A DNA stretch of 64,000 bases from an alpha proteobacterium AAP38 (GTDB lineage: Bacteria > Pseudomonadota > Alphaproteobacteria > Azospirillales > Azospirillaceae): positions 107,203 to 171,202 of the forward strand of contig LJHR01000024.1 in the NCBI GenBank assembly GCA_001296005.1. The letters are read 5' to 3'. The translations under genes and the position numbers were made by a program. Below are positions 44,515-53,909 of this stretch, piece after piece. The notes below the pieces were generated by a model. The model worked only from the letters and a program-made list of their open reading frames with translations, searched no databases and was not told the DNA's origin. The number at the start of each line of letters is the position of its first letter. The first letter of the stretch is position 1.

Positions 44515-46113
44515 TCAGCCCACGGACAGATACCGCGCCGAATGCAGGTCCAGCGGGTTGTCGACCCAGCCTTTCAGCTTCGGGCTGATCAGACGGCGGC
44601 TGGCCTGACGCATGACGGGGATCATGGGCATGTCGGCCATGGCGATCTTTTCCGCCACGGCCAGTTTGGCGCGGAAATCATCCAGGGTCAGGGCCTGATC
44701 CACATCCTCCATCGCCCGGTCCAGGGCGGGGTTGATATAGCCGGGGCCAACGGTATTGGCGCGTGAGCGCAGCAGGTTCAGATATTCGGTGACCAGCCCC
44801 ACGGCCCAGGTGATGCGGACAATATCCGGGTAGGTATGTTCCTTCATCCGGCTGACCACGATCTTGAATTCCTGGTTCGACAGGGTGGTCTTCACGCCCA
44901 ATGTCTGCTGCCACATGGCGGCGACGGCGACGGCCACCTGCCGGTTCAACTCGTTGGTATTGTAAAGCAGTTCCAGCGACAGCGGCTTGTCCGGCCCGTA
45001 ACCGGCCTTGGCAAACAGGGCCTTGGCGCGCGCGATGCGTTCGGCGGGGGGCAGATCGGCCCAGTCCGGCTTGGGCGGGGTGTATCCGACCAGCCCCTCC
45101 GGCGTCATGGCATAGGCCGGCAGCTCGCCGCCCTTGGTGATCTTCTCCACAATCACCTTGCGGTCGATGGCCATGGACAGGGCCACGCACAGGTCGGGAT
45201 TATCCTTCCACGGTGCCTTGGTCAGGTTGGGGATCAGGAAGAAGGTGCTGGCGCGGTAGGCCAGACGCAGACTGTCGGCCAGATTGGCGCGTGCCCAGTC
45301 CAGCTGTGTCGGCGGCACCTCCTTGGTGGCCAGCAATTCGCCGGCGCGGAACCGCTTCAGCTCCGTCTGCAAATCCTCCGTCACATGGTACTTGGCGCCC
45401 GCCACCGCGATGGATTTTGCCCCGTGATAATGCGGGTTCACGGCCAGGGTATAATGGCTCTGTGGTACGGCGCCTGTCAGCATGAAGGGACCATTGCCGA
45501 TCAGCTTTCCCGGCTGCGCAAAGCTGTCGCCATGCTGTGCCACCGAGGCGCGGTGCAGGGGGGATAGAATCCAATAGGCAGTATAGACGGTCAGGTCGGG
45601 CTTTGGATGTTCCAGCGTGACCTTCAAGGTGCGGTCATTCACCGCCTCAACGCCCAGGCTGGCCGGGTCCTTGCCGGTTTGCAGGATGGGCAGCGCATTC
45701 CTGATGGGGGCGATCCATTCCGGCAGGCCCAGAAGCGTGGTGGGCGTCACGGCCCGGCGCCAGGCAAAGACGAAATCGGCCGCCGTCACGGCACTGCCGT
45801 CCGACCATTTGGCGTCACCGCGCAGATAGAAGGTCCAGGTCAGGCCATCGGCACTGGTTTCCCACCGTTCCGCCACGCCGGGGATGATGGCGCCATCGGC
45901 GGCAAAGCTGGTCAGACCCTCCCACAGCTCGATAAACAACTGTCCGGCCACGATGGTGGTGGATTTATGCGGGTCCAGCGTGTCCACATCTGGGCCCAGG
46001 CCGATATCGACCACGGGCTTGCCCTGCGCCAGGACGGGGGACGAGGGGACGAGAAAGGGCAGGGCAGCACCAGCCGCCAGAACGCCACGCCGGGTAATTC
46101 CACGCATGATCAA
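44515..46113 (-). CDS. Oligopeptide ABC transporter substrate-binding protein (SBP_bac_5)
   Basis: This 532-residue periplasmic binding protein has a Tat-like signal MRGITRRGVLAAGAALPFLVPSSPVLA. The mature part has the OppA-family landmarks LGPDVDTLDPHKSTTIVAGQ, GLTWTFYLRGDAKWSDG and LEHPKPDLTVYTAYWIL. It would bind peptides or similar ligands for an ABC importer. No permease or ATPase gene is adjacent, so it is an orphan in this window. The start is ATG at 46113 or 46107. Confidence 0.9.
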   Translation of the reverse strand: MIMRGITRRGVLAAGAALPFLVPSSPVLAQGKPVVDIGLGPDVDTLDPHKSTTIVAGQLFIELWEGLTSFAADGAIIPGVAERWETSADGLTWTFYLRGDAKWSDGSAVTAADFVFAWRRAVTPTTLLGLPEWIAPIRNALPILQTGKDPASLGVEAVNDRTLKVTLEHPKPDLTVYTAYWILSPLHRASVAQHGDSFAQPGKLIGNGPFMLTGAVPQSHYTLAVNPHYHGAKSIAVAGAKYHVTEDLQTELKRFRAGELLATKEVPPTQLDWARANLADSLRLAYRASTFFLIPNLTKAPWKDNPDLCVALSMAIDRKVIVEKITKGGELPAYAMTPEGLVGYTPPKPDWADLPPAERIARAKALFAKAGYGPDKPLSLELLYNTNELNRQVAVAVAAMWQQTLGVKTTLSNQEFKIVVSRMKEHTYPDIVRITWAVGLVTEYLNLLRSRANTVGPGYINPALDRAMEDVDQALTLDDFRAKLAVAEKIAMADMPMIPVMRQASRRLISPKLKGWVDNPLDLHSARYLSVG

Positions 46114-46316
46114 GCACTTGATCCTTATCCAATCCGCCAGGGAAGACTGGACCGTTGCGGCACCGCTGTCGAGGGCCTATAGCACCAACACACCCTTTTC
46201 CTGCCCCGGCGACGCCTTTGGCCCGCCATAAAGCGGGGTAAGGATAAAGCATCAGGCCGGGATCATCCGGCCCTTGTGGGAGCGGCGGCCCGACAGGAAA
46301 GGCCGCCGGTTTGGGG

Positions 46317-46946
46317 ATGAAACGCTGGGTGGCCGCACTGGCCGGGTTGATGGTGATGGGTCAGGCCGGCACGGCCCTGGCCGGTTCGGTGACCCTGTTC
46401 TCCGAACCCTATTTCCGGGGCGACCGGATCACCATCCACGACAATATCGACTCGCTGGCCAAGCTGCCGCCGTGGAACGACCGCACCCGCTCCCTGATCG
46501 TGAATTCCGGCACCTGGGAAGTGTGCAAGGACAAGAAGTACGACCATTGCCGCACACTGATGGACGGCGCCCGCGTCGCCGATGTGGCGGAGGTGAAGAA
46601 CCTGCGCGGCGGCGTCAGCTCCCTGCGCGAGGTTGGGCGGCGTAAGGATTGGGATGGCGGTCATTATGATGACTGGGGCCGCCCGCCGCCCCCGCCCTTG
46701 CCGCCCCCGCGTCGGCATGATGACGACATCATCTGGAATGGTGGTGGCGGTGGATACGGCGGTGGTTCCATCTCCAAGAAGCCGCAGAATAGCTGTCAGA
46801 ACGAGGTGGAGCGGGCCTTCATCCAGCGTTACGGCTATCGCGGTCGCAGCGAGTTCTCGGGCAACAGCATCGAGGGCACGATCTGGTGGGAAGGCGAGCC
46901 CTGGCAATATCGCTGTGCCGGTGGGCAGACGAATATCTGGCGGTAA
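46317..46946 (+). CDS. Secreted beta/gamma-crystallin-like protein (peptidase inhibitor I36-type)
   Basis: This 209-residue protein has a signal peptide (MKRWVAALAGLMVMGQAGTALAG) followed by VTLFSEPYFRGDRITIHDNI, a Greek-key motif of the crystallin/I36 inhibitor group. A Pro/Gly-rich linker (residues about 122–150) joins a C-terminal segment with two cysteines (SCQNEVERAF and YRCAGGQ). ATG at 46317 is chosen over the upstream TTG. It may bind calcium, a protease or the envelope; the role is unknown. Confidence 0.72.
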   Translation: MKRWVAALAGLMVMGQAGTALAGSVTLFSEPYFRGDRITIHDNIDSLAKLPPWNDRTRSLIVNSGTWEVCKDKKYDHCRTLMDGARVADVAEVKNLRGGVSSLREVGRRKDWDGGHYDDWGRPPPPPLPPPRRHDDDIIWNGGGGGYGGGSISKKPQNSCQNEVERAFIQRYGYRGRSEFSGNSIEGTIWWEGEPWQYRCAGGQTNIWR

Positions 46947-46952
46947 TACAAA

Positions 46953-46978
46953 AAGGGGCGGCCAACTGGCCGCCCCTT
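46953..46978. terminator. Bidirectional terminator between convergent genes
   Basis: AAGGGGCGGCC (46953–46963) pairs with GGCCGCCCCTT (46968–46978) around AACT. It lies midway between the crystallin-like gene and the convergent M16 peptidase gene. Confidence 0.8.
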
Positions 46979-47000
46979 CCGCTTCAACGACATCGCAGGA

Positions 47001-48356
47001 TCACGGCTTATACAGCGTCCCGTCCGGCGTGATGCCCGTGGGCTGTCCCACCAGGATGGTGGTCAGCCGGGCGGGGTCCAGCAGGCGGGCGGCCACCCGG
47101 CGAACGTCGGCCAGCGTGACGGCGTTCAGCAGGTCGTTGCGCCTGTTCAGGTAATCGATGCCCAGATTGTCCCGCTGCACCTGCAACAACAGGCCGGCGA
47201 TGGCGCCATTGTTGGTGAATTGCAGGGGGAAGGAACCTGTCAGATAGGTCTGGGCATCGCGCAGCTCGGCCTCGGTGATGCCGTTCTTGGCGACATCGCC
47301 CCAGATCTGCTTGGTGACGCTGATCGCCTCTGCCGCCTTGTCATTGACGGTGGAGCCGCTGACCGTGACCAGATTGGCATGATCAAAGCTCTGCAGGCTG
47401 GAGCCGATGCCATAGGTCAGGCCGCGCTTTTCCCGCACCTCGTCCATCAGACGGGAGGAGAAGCCGCCGCCGCCCAGCGAATAGTTCAGGATGGTGGCCG
47501 CGTACCAGTCCGGGTCCGACCGGTCCATGCCGGCATCGGCCAGGATCATCACCGTCTGCGGGATGGGGCGGGGGACCAGGATGGTCTTGCCCGGCGCCGC
47601 CGCGCTGATATCGGCAACCGGCGTCAGGTCGGCCTTGGCCGGCAGGGCGCCGAACAGGCTGTCCAGCAGCGGGGCCAGTTCCGCACCCGTGATATCGCCC
47701 GACACGGCAACCTTCAGCCCTTCACGGGCCAGACGCGTGCTTGCGAAATTCACCAGATCGTCGCGGCTGATGGCGGCCAGGGTCTGGGGCGTGCCACGTT
47801 GTGGCCGTCCATAGGCATGGCCGGGGAACAAAGTCTCCCCGAACGCCATCTGGGCCCAGTAATTGGGATCGGCCTGCGACCGGCGCAGGCTGGTCTGCAA
47901 CTGCCCCCGGATACGCTCCACGGCTTCGGCATCGAAGCGCGGCTTGGTCAGGGCCAGACGCATCAGGTCGAAGGCCGTATCCTTGGTTTCGCGCAGGGTA
48001 GTCAATTGCCCCACGAAGCCATCGCGCCCGGCGCTGAAGGATAGCTGGATGGAGTTTTCATCCAGCTTGCCCTGGAACGCCTGACTGTCCAGGTCACCGG
48101 CCCCTTCATCCATGGTGCTGGCCACCATGATGGCCAGACCCAGCTTGGCCTCGGGATCGCGTTCGGTGCCGCCGGCAAAGGCGAACTGCATGGCGATGAT
48201 GGGGTTCTTGGTATCGCGCACCAGCCAGGCCTCAATCCCACCGGGGCTGACCACCTTTTCGATATCGACGGCGGCGGCGGGCAGGCTGGTGAAGGCGAGC
48301 GCGAAGGCCGCGAGCAGCAGCAGGCCCGTGCGGCGGATCATCTTCATCACATCCAT
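47001..48356 (-). CDS. M16-family peptidase subunit without the catalytic motif
   Basis: This 451-residue secreted protein has a signal peptide (GLLLLAAFALAFTSLPAAA), and its fold is M16 peptidase-like. At the place of HxxEH it has LGLAIMVASTMDEGAG, so zinc binding is lost. In two-subunit M16B enzymes the second partner is non-catalytic. It follows the active partner at 48356–49822 with a one-base overlap. R/Y-type segments (RPIPQTVMILADAG, SLGGGGFSSRLMDEVREKRGLTYG) belong to the family's substrate-binding part. Confidence 0.9.
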   Translation of the reverse strand: MDVMKMIRRTGLLLLAAFALAFTSLPAAAVDIEKVVSPGGIEAWLVRDTKNPIIAMQFAFAGGTERDPEAKLGLAIMVASTMDEGAGDLDSQAFQGKLDENSIQLSFSAGRDGFVGQLTTLRETKDTAFDLMRLALTKPRFDAEAVERIRGQLQTSLRRSQADPNYWAQMAFGETLFPGHAYGRPQRGTPQTLAAISRDDLVNFASTRLAREGLKVAVSGDITGAELAPLLDSLFGALPAKADLTPVADISAAAPGKTILVPRPIPQTVMILADAGMDRSDPDWYAATILNYSLGGGGFSSRLMDEVREKRGLTYGIGSSLQSFDHANLVTVSGSTVNDKAAEAISVTKQIWGDVAKNGITEAELRDAQTYLTGSFPLQFTNNGAIAGLLLQVQRDNLGIDYLNRRNDLLNAVTLADVRRVAARLLDPARLTTILVGQPTGITPDGTLYKP

Positions 48357-49822
48357 TATTTGGTCCCCCCCTTGGCCGGGGTGGTGGGTGCGGCTGGTGG
48401 TGCCGCCGGGGCGGCGGCCTGTGCCGGGGCAGGTGCTGCGGCGGGCAACAGGATGCCGGTGACATGGTTGTCCTGACCCAGCACCAGCTTGGCGGCCTGT
48501 TCCACCTGTTCGCGGGTGACGGCGGCGATACGGTCGGGCCAGGCCTCCACATCCTCAACCGTCTGCCCGGTGGTCAGCGCCACGCCGAACGCGTAAGCCG
48601 GGCCTTGAAGGCTGTCGCGGGCGAAGACGGCGTCGCGGCGCAGGCGCACCTTGGCCGATGCCACCTCCGCATCCGTCACGCCGCCCGACAGCAGCTTTGC
48701 CAGTTCCGCATCCAGCGCCTTTTCCACGGCGGCCACATCCTGCCCCGGTGCCGGCGTGGCGGAGACGGACAGCGTGCCCAGGTCCAGCGCGTTGGGATTG
48801 TAGGACAGGTTCACACCCGCCGCGATCTTCTGCTCCACCACCAGCGACTTGTAGAGGCGTGAGGTGGCGCCATCGGCCAGGATGCTTTCCAGCACCTCCA
48901 GTGCCGAGGCGTACTGTTTTTCGCCGGCGCTGTAGCTGGGGGCCTTCCAGATGCGCATCCAGTTGGGCTGCCGCACCTGATCATCGGTCAGGGTGATGCG
49001 CCGCGCGCCTTCGGTTGGTGGCTCCGTCACGCGCACGCGCGCCGGAATGTCCTTGGACGGCTTGATCTTGCCATAGGTCTTCTCGGCCAGCGGCTTCAGT
49101 TCCGCCGCCGTTATGTCGCCCGCCACCACCAGGATGGCGTTGTTGGGCGCGTAGTGGCGCTTGTAGAAATCCAGCGCGTCCTGGGTGGTCAGCTTCTCGA
49201 TCTCATGCATCCAGCCGATGATGGGCGTGCCATAGGGATGGTGGACGAACAGCAGGCTGTAGAGCTGTTCATAAAGCCGCGATGCCGGCTCATTCTCCGT
49301 CCGCTGGCGGCGTTCCTCCTGGATCACCTTGCGCTCCGGCAGGACGATATCGTCCGTTAGGCGCAGATTGACCATGCGGTCGGCCTCCATCCCCATGACC
49401 AGTTCCAGCCGGTCGCGGGCGATATTCTCGAAATAGGCCGTGTAGTCATAGGCGGTGAAGGCATTGTCGCGCCCGCCATTGCGGGCCACGGTGCGGGAAA
49501 ATTCCGACGGTTTCATCTTGGCCGTGCCCTTGAACATCAGATGTTCAAGATAATGGGCCAGACCGGATTTTCCCGGCTCCTCATCCGCCGAACCGACCTT
49601 GTACCAGACCATATGGCTGACCACCGGCGCGCGGGGGTTGTTCACCACCACCACCTGCATGCCGTTCTTCAGGGTAAAGGTCTCGGGATCGAAAACGCGG
49701 GCCGCGGCGGGAAACACCGCCAGCGCCGACAGGGCCACACCGGCCACCAGGGCGCGCCAGCGGCGTCGTTGCGTTACGGGACGTGCATCATGGGTCACGG
49801 GTAAAAAATCCTCCCGGCACAA
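48356..49822 (-). CDS. M16-family zinc peptidase, catalytic subunit
   Basis: This 488-residue periplasmic metallopeptidase has a signal peptide after an N-terminal extension, then the inverted zinc motif HYLEH (SGLAHYLEHLMFKG) and a downstream glutamate in the family. It would degrade peptides together with the inactive partner downstream. The first 30 residues look like a poor signal, so the true start may be further in (RRWRALVAGVALSALAVFPAAA). The gene pair is a typical M16B operon. Confidence 0.94.
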   Translation of the reverse strand: MCREDFLPVTHDARPVTQRRRWRALVAGVALSALAVFPAAARVFDPETFTLKNGMQVVVVNNPRAPVVSHMVWYKVGSADEEPGKSGLAHYLEHLMFKGTAKMKPSEFSRTVARNGGRDNAFTAYDYTAYFENIARDRLELVMGMEADRMVNLRLTDDIVLPERKVIQEERRQRTENEPASRLYEQLYSLLFVHHPYGTPIIGWMHEIEKLTTQDALDFYKRHYAPNNAILVVAGDITAAELKPLAEKTYGKIKPSKDIPARVRVTEPPTEGARRITLTDDQVRQPNWMRIWKAPSYSAGEKQYASALEVLESILADGATSRLYKSLVVEQKIAAGVNLSYNPNALDLGTLSVSATPAPGQDVAAVEKALDAELAKLLSGGVTDAEVASAKVRLRRDAVFARDSLQGPAYAFGVALTTGQTVEDVEAWPDRIAAVTREQVEQAAKLVLGQDNHVTGILLPAAAPAPAQAAAPAAPPAAPTTPAKGGTK

Positions 49823-49928
49823 CAGGGCTGTTGGCCCGTACTGTGGCGCGGGGGATGCGGAAAGCCAATGGATTTAACGTGAACGAATTGTAATGTGGGC
49901 GCGTGTCGCATGCGGGCATAGGCCCTCA

Positions 49929-49957
49929 TGCGACCTACGAAAATGCCGTAGGTCGCA
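49929..49957. terminator. Hairpin between purF and the M16 peptidase operon
   Basis: TGCGACCTACG (49929–49939) pairs perfectly with CGTAGGTCGCA (49947–49957). CATGCGAC-type words are repeated on both sides. No T-run, so termination is plausible but not certain. Confidence 0.55.
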
Positions 49958-49989
49958 CAAGCGGCAGCGCATGCGACAAACCCCGATCC

Positions 49990-51492
49990 TTACGCCCGCT
50001 TGGCCCCGATATAGGCCACGTCGCTGCGCGTGGCTTCGAAATCGGTCAGCTCGATCGGGTATTCGCCGGTGAAGCAGGCGTCGCAATATTGCGGCATGTC
50101 GCCATCGCGCTTGGCATGGTTCAACGACTTGTACAGGCCATCCAGGCTGATGAAGGCCAGGCTGTCGGCATTGATATATTGGCGCATTTCTTCCACCGAC
50201 ATGCGGTGGGCCAGCAGCTTTTCCTTCTCCGGCGTGTCGATACCGTAGAAGCAGGGGTTGCTGGTCGGCGGGCTGGAAATGCGCATATGCACTTCCTTGG
50301 CGCCGGCATCGCGCATCATCTCCACGATCTTCACAGAGGTGGTGCCGCGCACGATGCTGTCATCGACCAGGATGATGCGCTTGCCCTCGATGAAGTGCCG
50401 GTTGGCATTGTGCTTCAGCTTCACGCCCAGGCGGCGGATCTTGTCCGTCGGCTGAATAAAGGTGCGGCCCACATAATGGTTGCGGATGATGCCCAGGTCG
50501 AAGGGGATGCCGCTTTTCTCCGCATAACCCAGGGCCGCCGGCACGCCCGAATCCGGCACAGGGATCACCAGATCGGCATCGATATGGCTTTCCACGGCCA
50601 GCTGCGCGCCGATCTTCTTGCGCACGCCGTAAACCGAATGGCCTTCCATGAAGCTGTCGGGGCGGGCGAAGTAGATATATTCGAAAATGCAGAACTTCGA
50701 CCCGGTCTGCTGGAACGGGCGCAGCGACTGCACCCCATTCTTGTCCAGCACCACCATTTCGCCGGGTTCGATATCGCGCACATAATCGGCACCGATAATG
50801 TCCAGCGCCACCGTTTCCGAGGCCAGGACATGGGTGTCACCCAGGCGGCCCAGCACCAGGGGGCGCACGCCATGCGGGTCGCGCACGCCGATCACCTGAT
50901 CCTTGGCCATGCAGACCAGGGAATAGGCGCCTTCCACCTGACGCAGCGCATCGACCAGACGGTCGATGACGGAGCCGTTACGGCTGGTCGCCATCAGATG
51001 GATGATGGTTTCGGTGTCGGACGTTGACTGGAACAGGCAGCCACGGCGCACCAGTTGCCGGCGCAGCTGCATGGCGTTGGTCAGGTTGCCATTATGGGCC
51101 AGTGCGAAGCCGCCAAACTCAAACTCCGCGAACAGCGGCTGCACATTGCGCAGGGACCGGTCGCCCGTGGTGGCATAGCGGACATGGCCGATGGCGATGT
51201 CACCGGTCAGGTTGCGCATGACCGTTTCGCTGCCGAAAATGTCGCCGACCTGACCCATGGCGCGATGCTGCGGGAAGTCCTGGCCGTCAAAGCTGACGAT
51301 GCCGGCTGCTTCCTGGCCGCGATGCTGCAACGCGTGCAGACCCAGCGCCACCAGTGCTGCCGCATCCTGGGGACCGTACACACCGAAGACGCCGCACTCC
51401 TCGCGCAGCTTGTCGTCGTCGAAGGGATGGGTCGTAAGCATGGGCTTCGCACCTTTCGCGGGGGAGATGGTGTCCGGTTGGGTCATGTTCAT
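49990..51492 (-). CDS. purF: Amidophosphoribosyltransferase
   Basis: This 500-residue enzyme catalyses the first step of purine synthesis, PRPP + glutamine to phosphoribosylamine. The catalytic Cys follows the short propeptide in [11 protein letters not shown]. The glutaminase domain and the PRTase domain with the PRPP motif [19 protein letters not shown] are complete. The start may be the inner Met at 51441 ([12 protein letters not shown]). The radA–cvpA–purF order is common in alphaproteobacteria. Confidence 0.96.
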   Translation of the reverse strand: MNMTQPDTISPAKGAKPMLTTHPFDDDKLREECGVFGVYGPQDAAALVALGLHALQHRGQEAAGIVSFDGQDFPQHRAMGQVGDIFGSETVMRNLTGDIAIGHVRYATTGDRSLRNVQPLFAEFEFGGFALAHNGNLTNAMQLRRQLVRRGCLFQSTSDTETIIHLMATSRNGSVIDRLVDALRQVEGAYSLVCMAKDQVIGVRDPHGVRPLVLGRLGDTHVLASETVALDIIGADYVRDIEPGEMVVLDKNGVQSLRPFQQTGSKFCIFEYIYFARPDSFMEGHSVYGVRKKIGAQLAVESHIDADLVIPVPDSGVPAALGYAEKSGIPFDLGIIRNHYVGRTFIQPTDKIRRLGVKLKHNANRHFIEGKRIILVDDSIVRGTTSVKIVEMMRDAGAKEVHMRISSPPTSNPCFYGIDTPEKEKLLAHRMSVEEMRQYINADSLAFISLDGLYKSLNHAKRDGDMPQYCDACFTGEYPIELTDFEATRSDVAYIGAKRA

Positions 51493-51500
51493 GCGCCGGG

Positions 51501-52226
51501 TCAGCGTTGGTCCCCATCGGGACGTCGATCCGGTTGGTTGGTTTGCGGCTGATCGGTGCTTTTAATCACCTGGTCAAGACGGCCAAGGTCATCGGCATTA
51601 TAGCCGCGATCCTTTTCCGGCACAGCCGCGTTCCCCGCAGATGTGGGGCGCGGATTGGCAAGCCGTTCCAGGGTGCGCCGCGCATTCTCCGCCTCTTCCA
51701 GCCGGTTCTGCGCGCGCTGCGCCTCCCGCTGCGCCGGTGACAGGTCGGCATTGGGCAGGAAGCCTCTAAGGATATCGGCGCCGGTTTCCAGGAAGGGCTT
51801 AGCTTTCGCCTCCCGCAGCCAGACCGGCTGTTCGGGCCAGAGCCAGGCCGCGAACAGATAGGCCAGCGACACCAGAACCGCGCCGCGCACCACGCCGAAC
51901 GCAAAACCCAGCGAGCGGTCGATGGCCGAAAGGCTGCTTTCCTGCACCTTGCCGGAAATGGTGCTGGTCACCACCGACAGCGCGATCAGTGACAGGGTGA
52001 ACACACCCAGGATGGTGACGCCATCGGCCACATACTGGGTGCTGATATATTGGCGCGTATAGGGGGCGGCCAGCGGGAACAGCCATAAGGTGGCCAGGGC
52101 GGCGCCGATCCAGGCGGCAACCGACAGCACCTCGCGCACGAATCCGCGCGCGAACGCCATCAGGGCCGAAATCAGGAGGACCGTGACGACGGCGACGTCA
52201 ACGGGGTTCAGGCTGCTGCCTTCCAT
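51501..52226 (-). CDS. cvpA: CvpA-family membrane protein
   Basis: This 241-residue protein has four membrane segments in its first 170 residues (VAVVTVLLISALMAFARGFV, VAAWIGAALATLWLF, ILGVFTLSLIALSVV, VVRGAVLVSLAYLFAAWL) and a hydrophilic C-terminal tail. CvpA proteins are linked to colicin V production and envelope homeostasis. The ATG at 52226 (MEGSSLNPVDV) starts the family N-terminus. Between radA and purF. Confidence 0.92.
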   Translation of the reverse strand: MEGSSLNPVDVAVVTVLLISALMAFARGFVREVLSVAAWIGAALATLWLFPLAAPYTRQYISTQYVADGVTILGVFTLSLIALSVVTSTISGKVQESSLSAIDRSLGFAFGVVRGAVLVSLAYLFAAWLWPEQPVWLREAKAKPFLETGADILRGFLPNADLSPAQREAQRAQNRLEEAENARRTLERLANPRPTSAGNAAVPEKDRGYNADDLGRLDQVIKSTDQPQTNQPDRRPDGDQR

Positions 52227-52236
52227 GCGGCTCCCC

Positions 52237-53637
52237 TCAATCCCGGCCACGCGGCGGGCGCGGTGGCGCGTCCGCCTGGAACAATGGCAGCAGATCGGAC
52301 AGATGGTCCAGTTCGATGCGCCGCAACCCCTCCGCCGAGCCATCGCCGCGCGACCGGCGCGGCTGTGGCATCAAGGCGCGGTTGAAGCCAAGTTTGGCGG
52401 CTTCCTTCAGCCGCTGATCGGTCTGGCTGACGGCGCGGATATCGCCCGACAGGCCGATTTCGCCAAACACCACGGCATCCGCCGGCACGGGTTCCCCCGT
52501 CAGTGAGCTGATCAGGGCGGCGGCAACGGCCAGATCGGCGGCGGGTTCTGAGATTTTCAGGCCACCGGCCACCGACAGATAGACATCGTTGGCCCCGATG
52601 GCGACACCGCACCGTGCCTCCAGCACGGCCAGAACCATGGACAGGCGCGAGGTATCCCAGCCCACCACGGCCCGGCGCGGCGTGCCCAGCGGCGACGGGG
52701 CAACCAGCGCCTGCACCTCGACCAGTACGGGCCGCGTCCCCTCAAGCCCCGCGAAGACGGCGGTGCCGGTAATGTCGCGGCGGCGGTCGGCCAGGAACAG
52801 CTCGGACGGGTTCGGCACTTCGACCAACCCATCCTCCCCCATCTCGAACACCCCGATCTCATCGGTGGCGCCGAAGCGGTTCTTGACGGCGCGCAGGATG
52901 CGGAACTGGTGCCCGCGCTCGCCCTCAAAATAGAGAACGGTGTCGACCATATGTTCCAGCACGCGGGGGCCGGCGATCTGCCCGTCCTTGGTCACGTGAC
53001 CGACGATCAGCAGGGTGATGCCCTTGCGTTTGGCCACCCGGATCAGTTCTGCCGAACAGGCGCGAACCTGCGCTACCGTTCCCGGCGCACTGTCCAGATT
53101 GTCGATATACATGGTCTGGATCGAATCGATCACCGCCACCTGCGGACCGTCGGCGGCTTCCAGGCTGGCCACGATATCGCGGACATTGTTGGCCGATGCC
53201 AGTTGCACGGGCGCGTTGGCCAGGCCCAAGCGGCTGGCGCGCATACGCACCTGATCCACGGCCTCTTCGCCGCTGATATAGGCACAGCGGGTGTCCTGGG
53301 CCAGGCAGCAGGTGGCCTGCAGCAGCAGGGTCGATTTGCCGATGCCGGGGTCGCCACCGACCAGCAGGGCAGAGCCATGGACAAGGCCGCCGCCGCAGAC
53401 ACGGTCAAATTCCTGGATGCCCGTCATGCGGCGGGGCGCGTCGGCCGGTACGCCCGACAGGGCCACGAATTCGATCTTGCGCCCGCCGCCGGCCTTGCCC
53501 AGCCCCTTGGGCATGGCGTCGGCCACCTGTTCTTCGACCAGGGTGTTCCATTCATTGCAGGCGTCGCACTTGCCCGACCATTTGGGATAGCTGGCGCCGC
53601 AATTCTGGCAGACATATTTGCTGGTGGCGCGGGCCAA
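52237..53637 (-). CDS. radA: DNA repair protein RadA
   Basis: This 466-residue RecA-like branch migration enzyme acts in recombination. A Cys4 zinc finger (YVCQNCGASYPKWSGKCDACNEW) precedes Walker A GGDPGIGKSTL, Walker B, the RadA-specific KNRFGATDEIGVFEM segment and the C-terminal Lon-like domain. Full length. It is the first gene of the radA–cvpA–purF group; cvpA starts 10 bases after its stop. Confidence 0.97.
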   Translation of the reverse strand: MARATSKYVCQNCGASYPKWSGKCDACNEWNTLVEEQVADAMPKGLGKAGGGRKIEFVALSGVPADAPRRMTGIQEFDRVCGGGLVHGSALLVGGDPGIGKSTLLLQATCCLAQDTRCAYISGEEAVDQVRMRASRLGLANAPVQLASANNVRDIVASLEAADGPQVAVIDSIQTMYIDNLDSAPGTVAQVRACSAELIRVAKRKGITLLIVGHVTKDGQIAGPRVLEHMVDTVLYFEGERGHQFRILRAVKNRFGATDEIGVFEMGEDGLVEVPNPSELFLADRRRDITGTAVFAGLEGTRPVLVEVQALVAPSPLGTPRRAVVGWDTSRLSMVLAVLEARCGVAIGANDVYLSVAGGLKISEPAADLAVAAALISSLTGEPVPADAVVFGEIGLSGDIRAVSQTDQRLKEAAKLGFNRALMPQPRRSRGDGSAEGLRRIELDHLSDLLPLFQADAPPRPPRGRD

Positions 53638-53802
53638 GGTCTTGACAGCTCCCAGGGGTGGCGGACGCGGCCCCTATATAGACGCTGGAAGGGCCCATGG
53701 GGAGCCCTTCATAACACGAATGCAATATGCGCTGGATGCGTGCCGGACGGATTACGTCGATAGAGCGTGCTTCACGGTGCCCTGAACCACGCTCTCCCAT
53801 TT

Positions 53803-53909
53803 CATTTCCTCAGTCGCCGGCGCTGCATCCGCAGCTTAGGCTTACGCGGCATGTGCCGCGCGGCGGCGGTCGCCGCCAGTGCTGTTTCCGGATCACCGGA
53901 AACAGCACT
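53803..53909 (-). repeat. Structured dispersed repeat, copy 2
   Basis: In reverse complement this copies the element at 266–375: a hairpin with a 14-bp perfect stem (AGTGCTGTTTCCGG at 53878–53891, CCGGAAACAGCACT at 53896–53909) and the conserved part next to it. The hairpin sequence differs between copies, only its position is kept. Confidence 0.7.
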
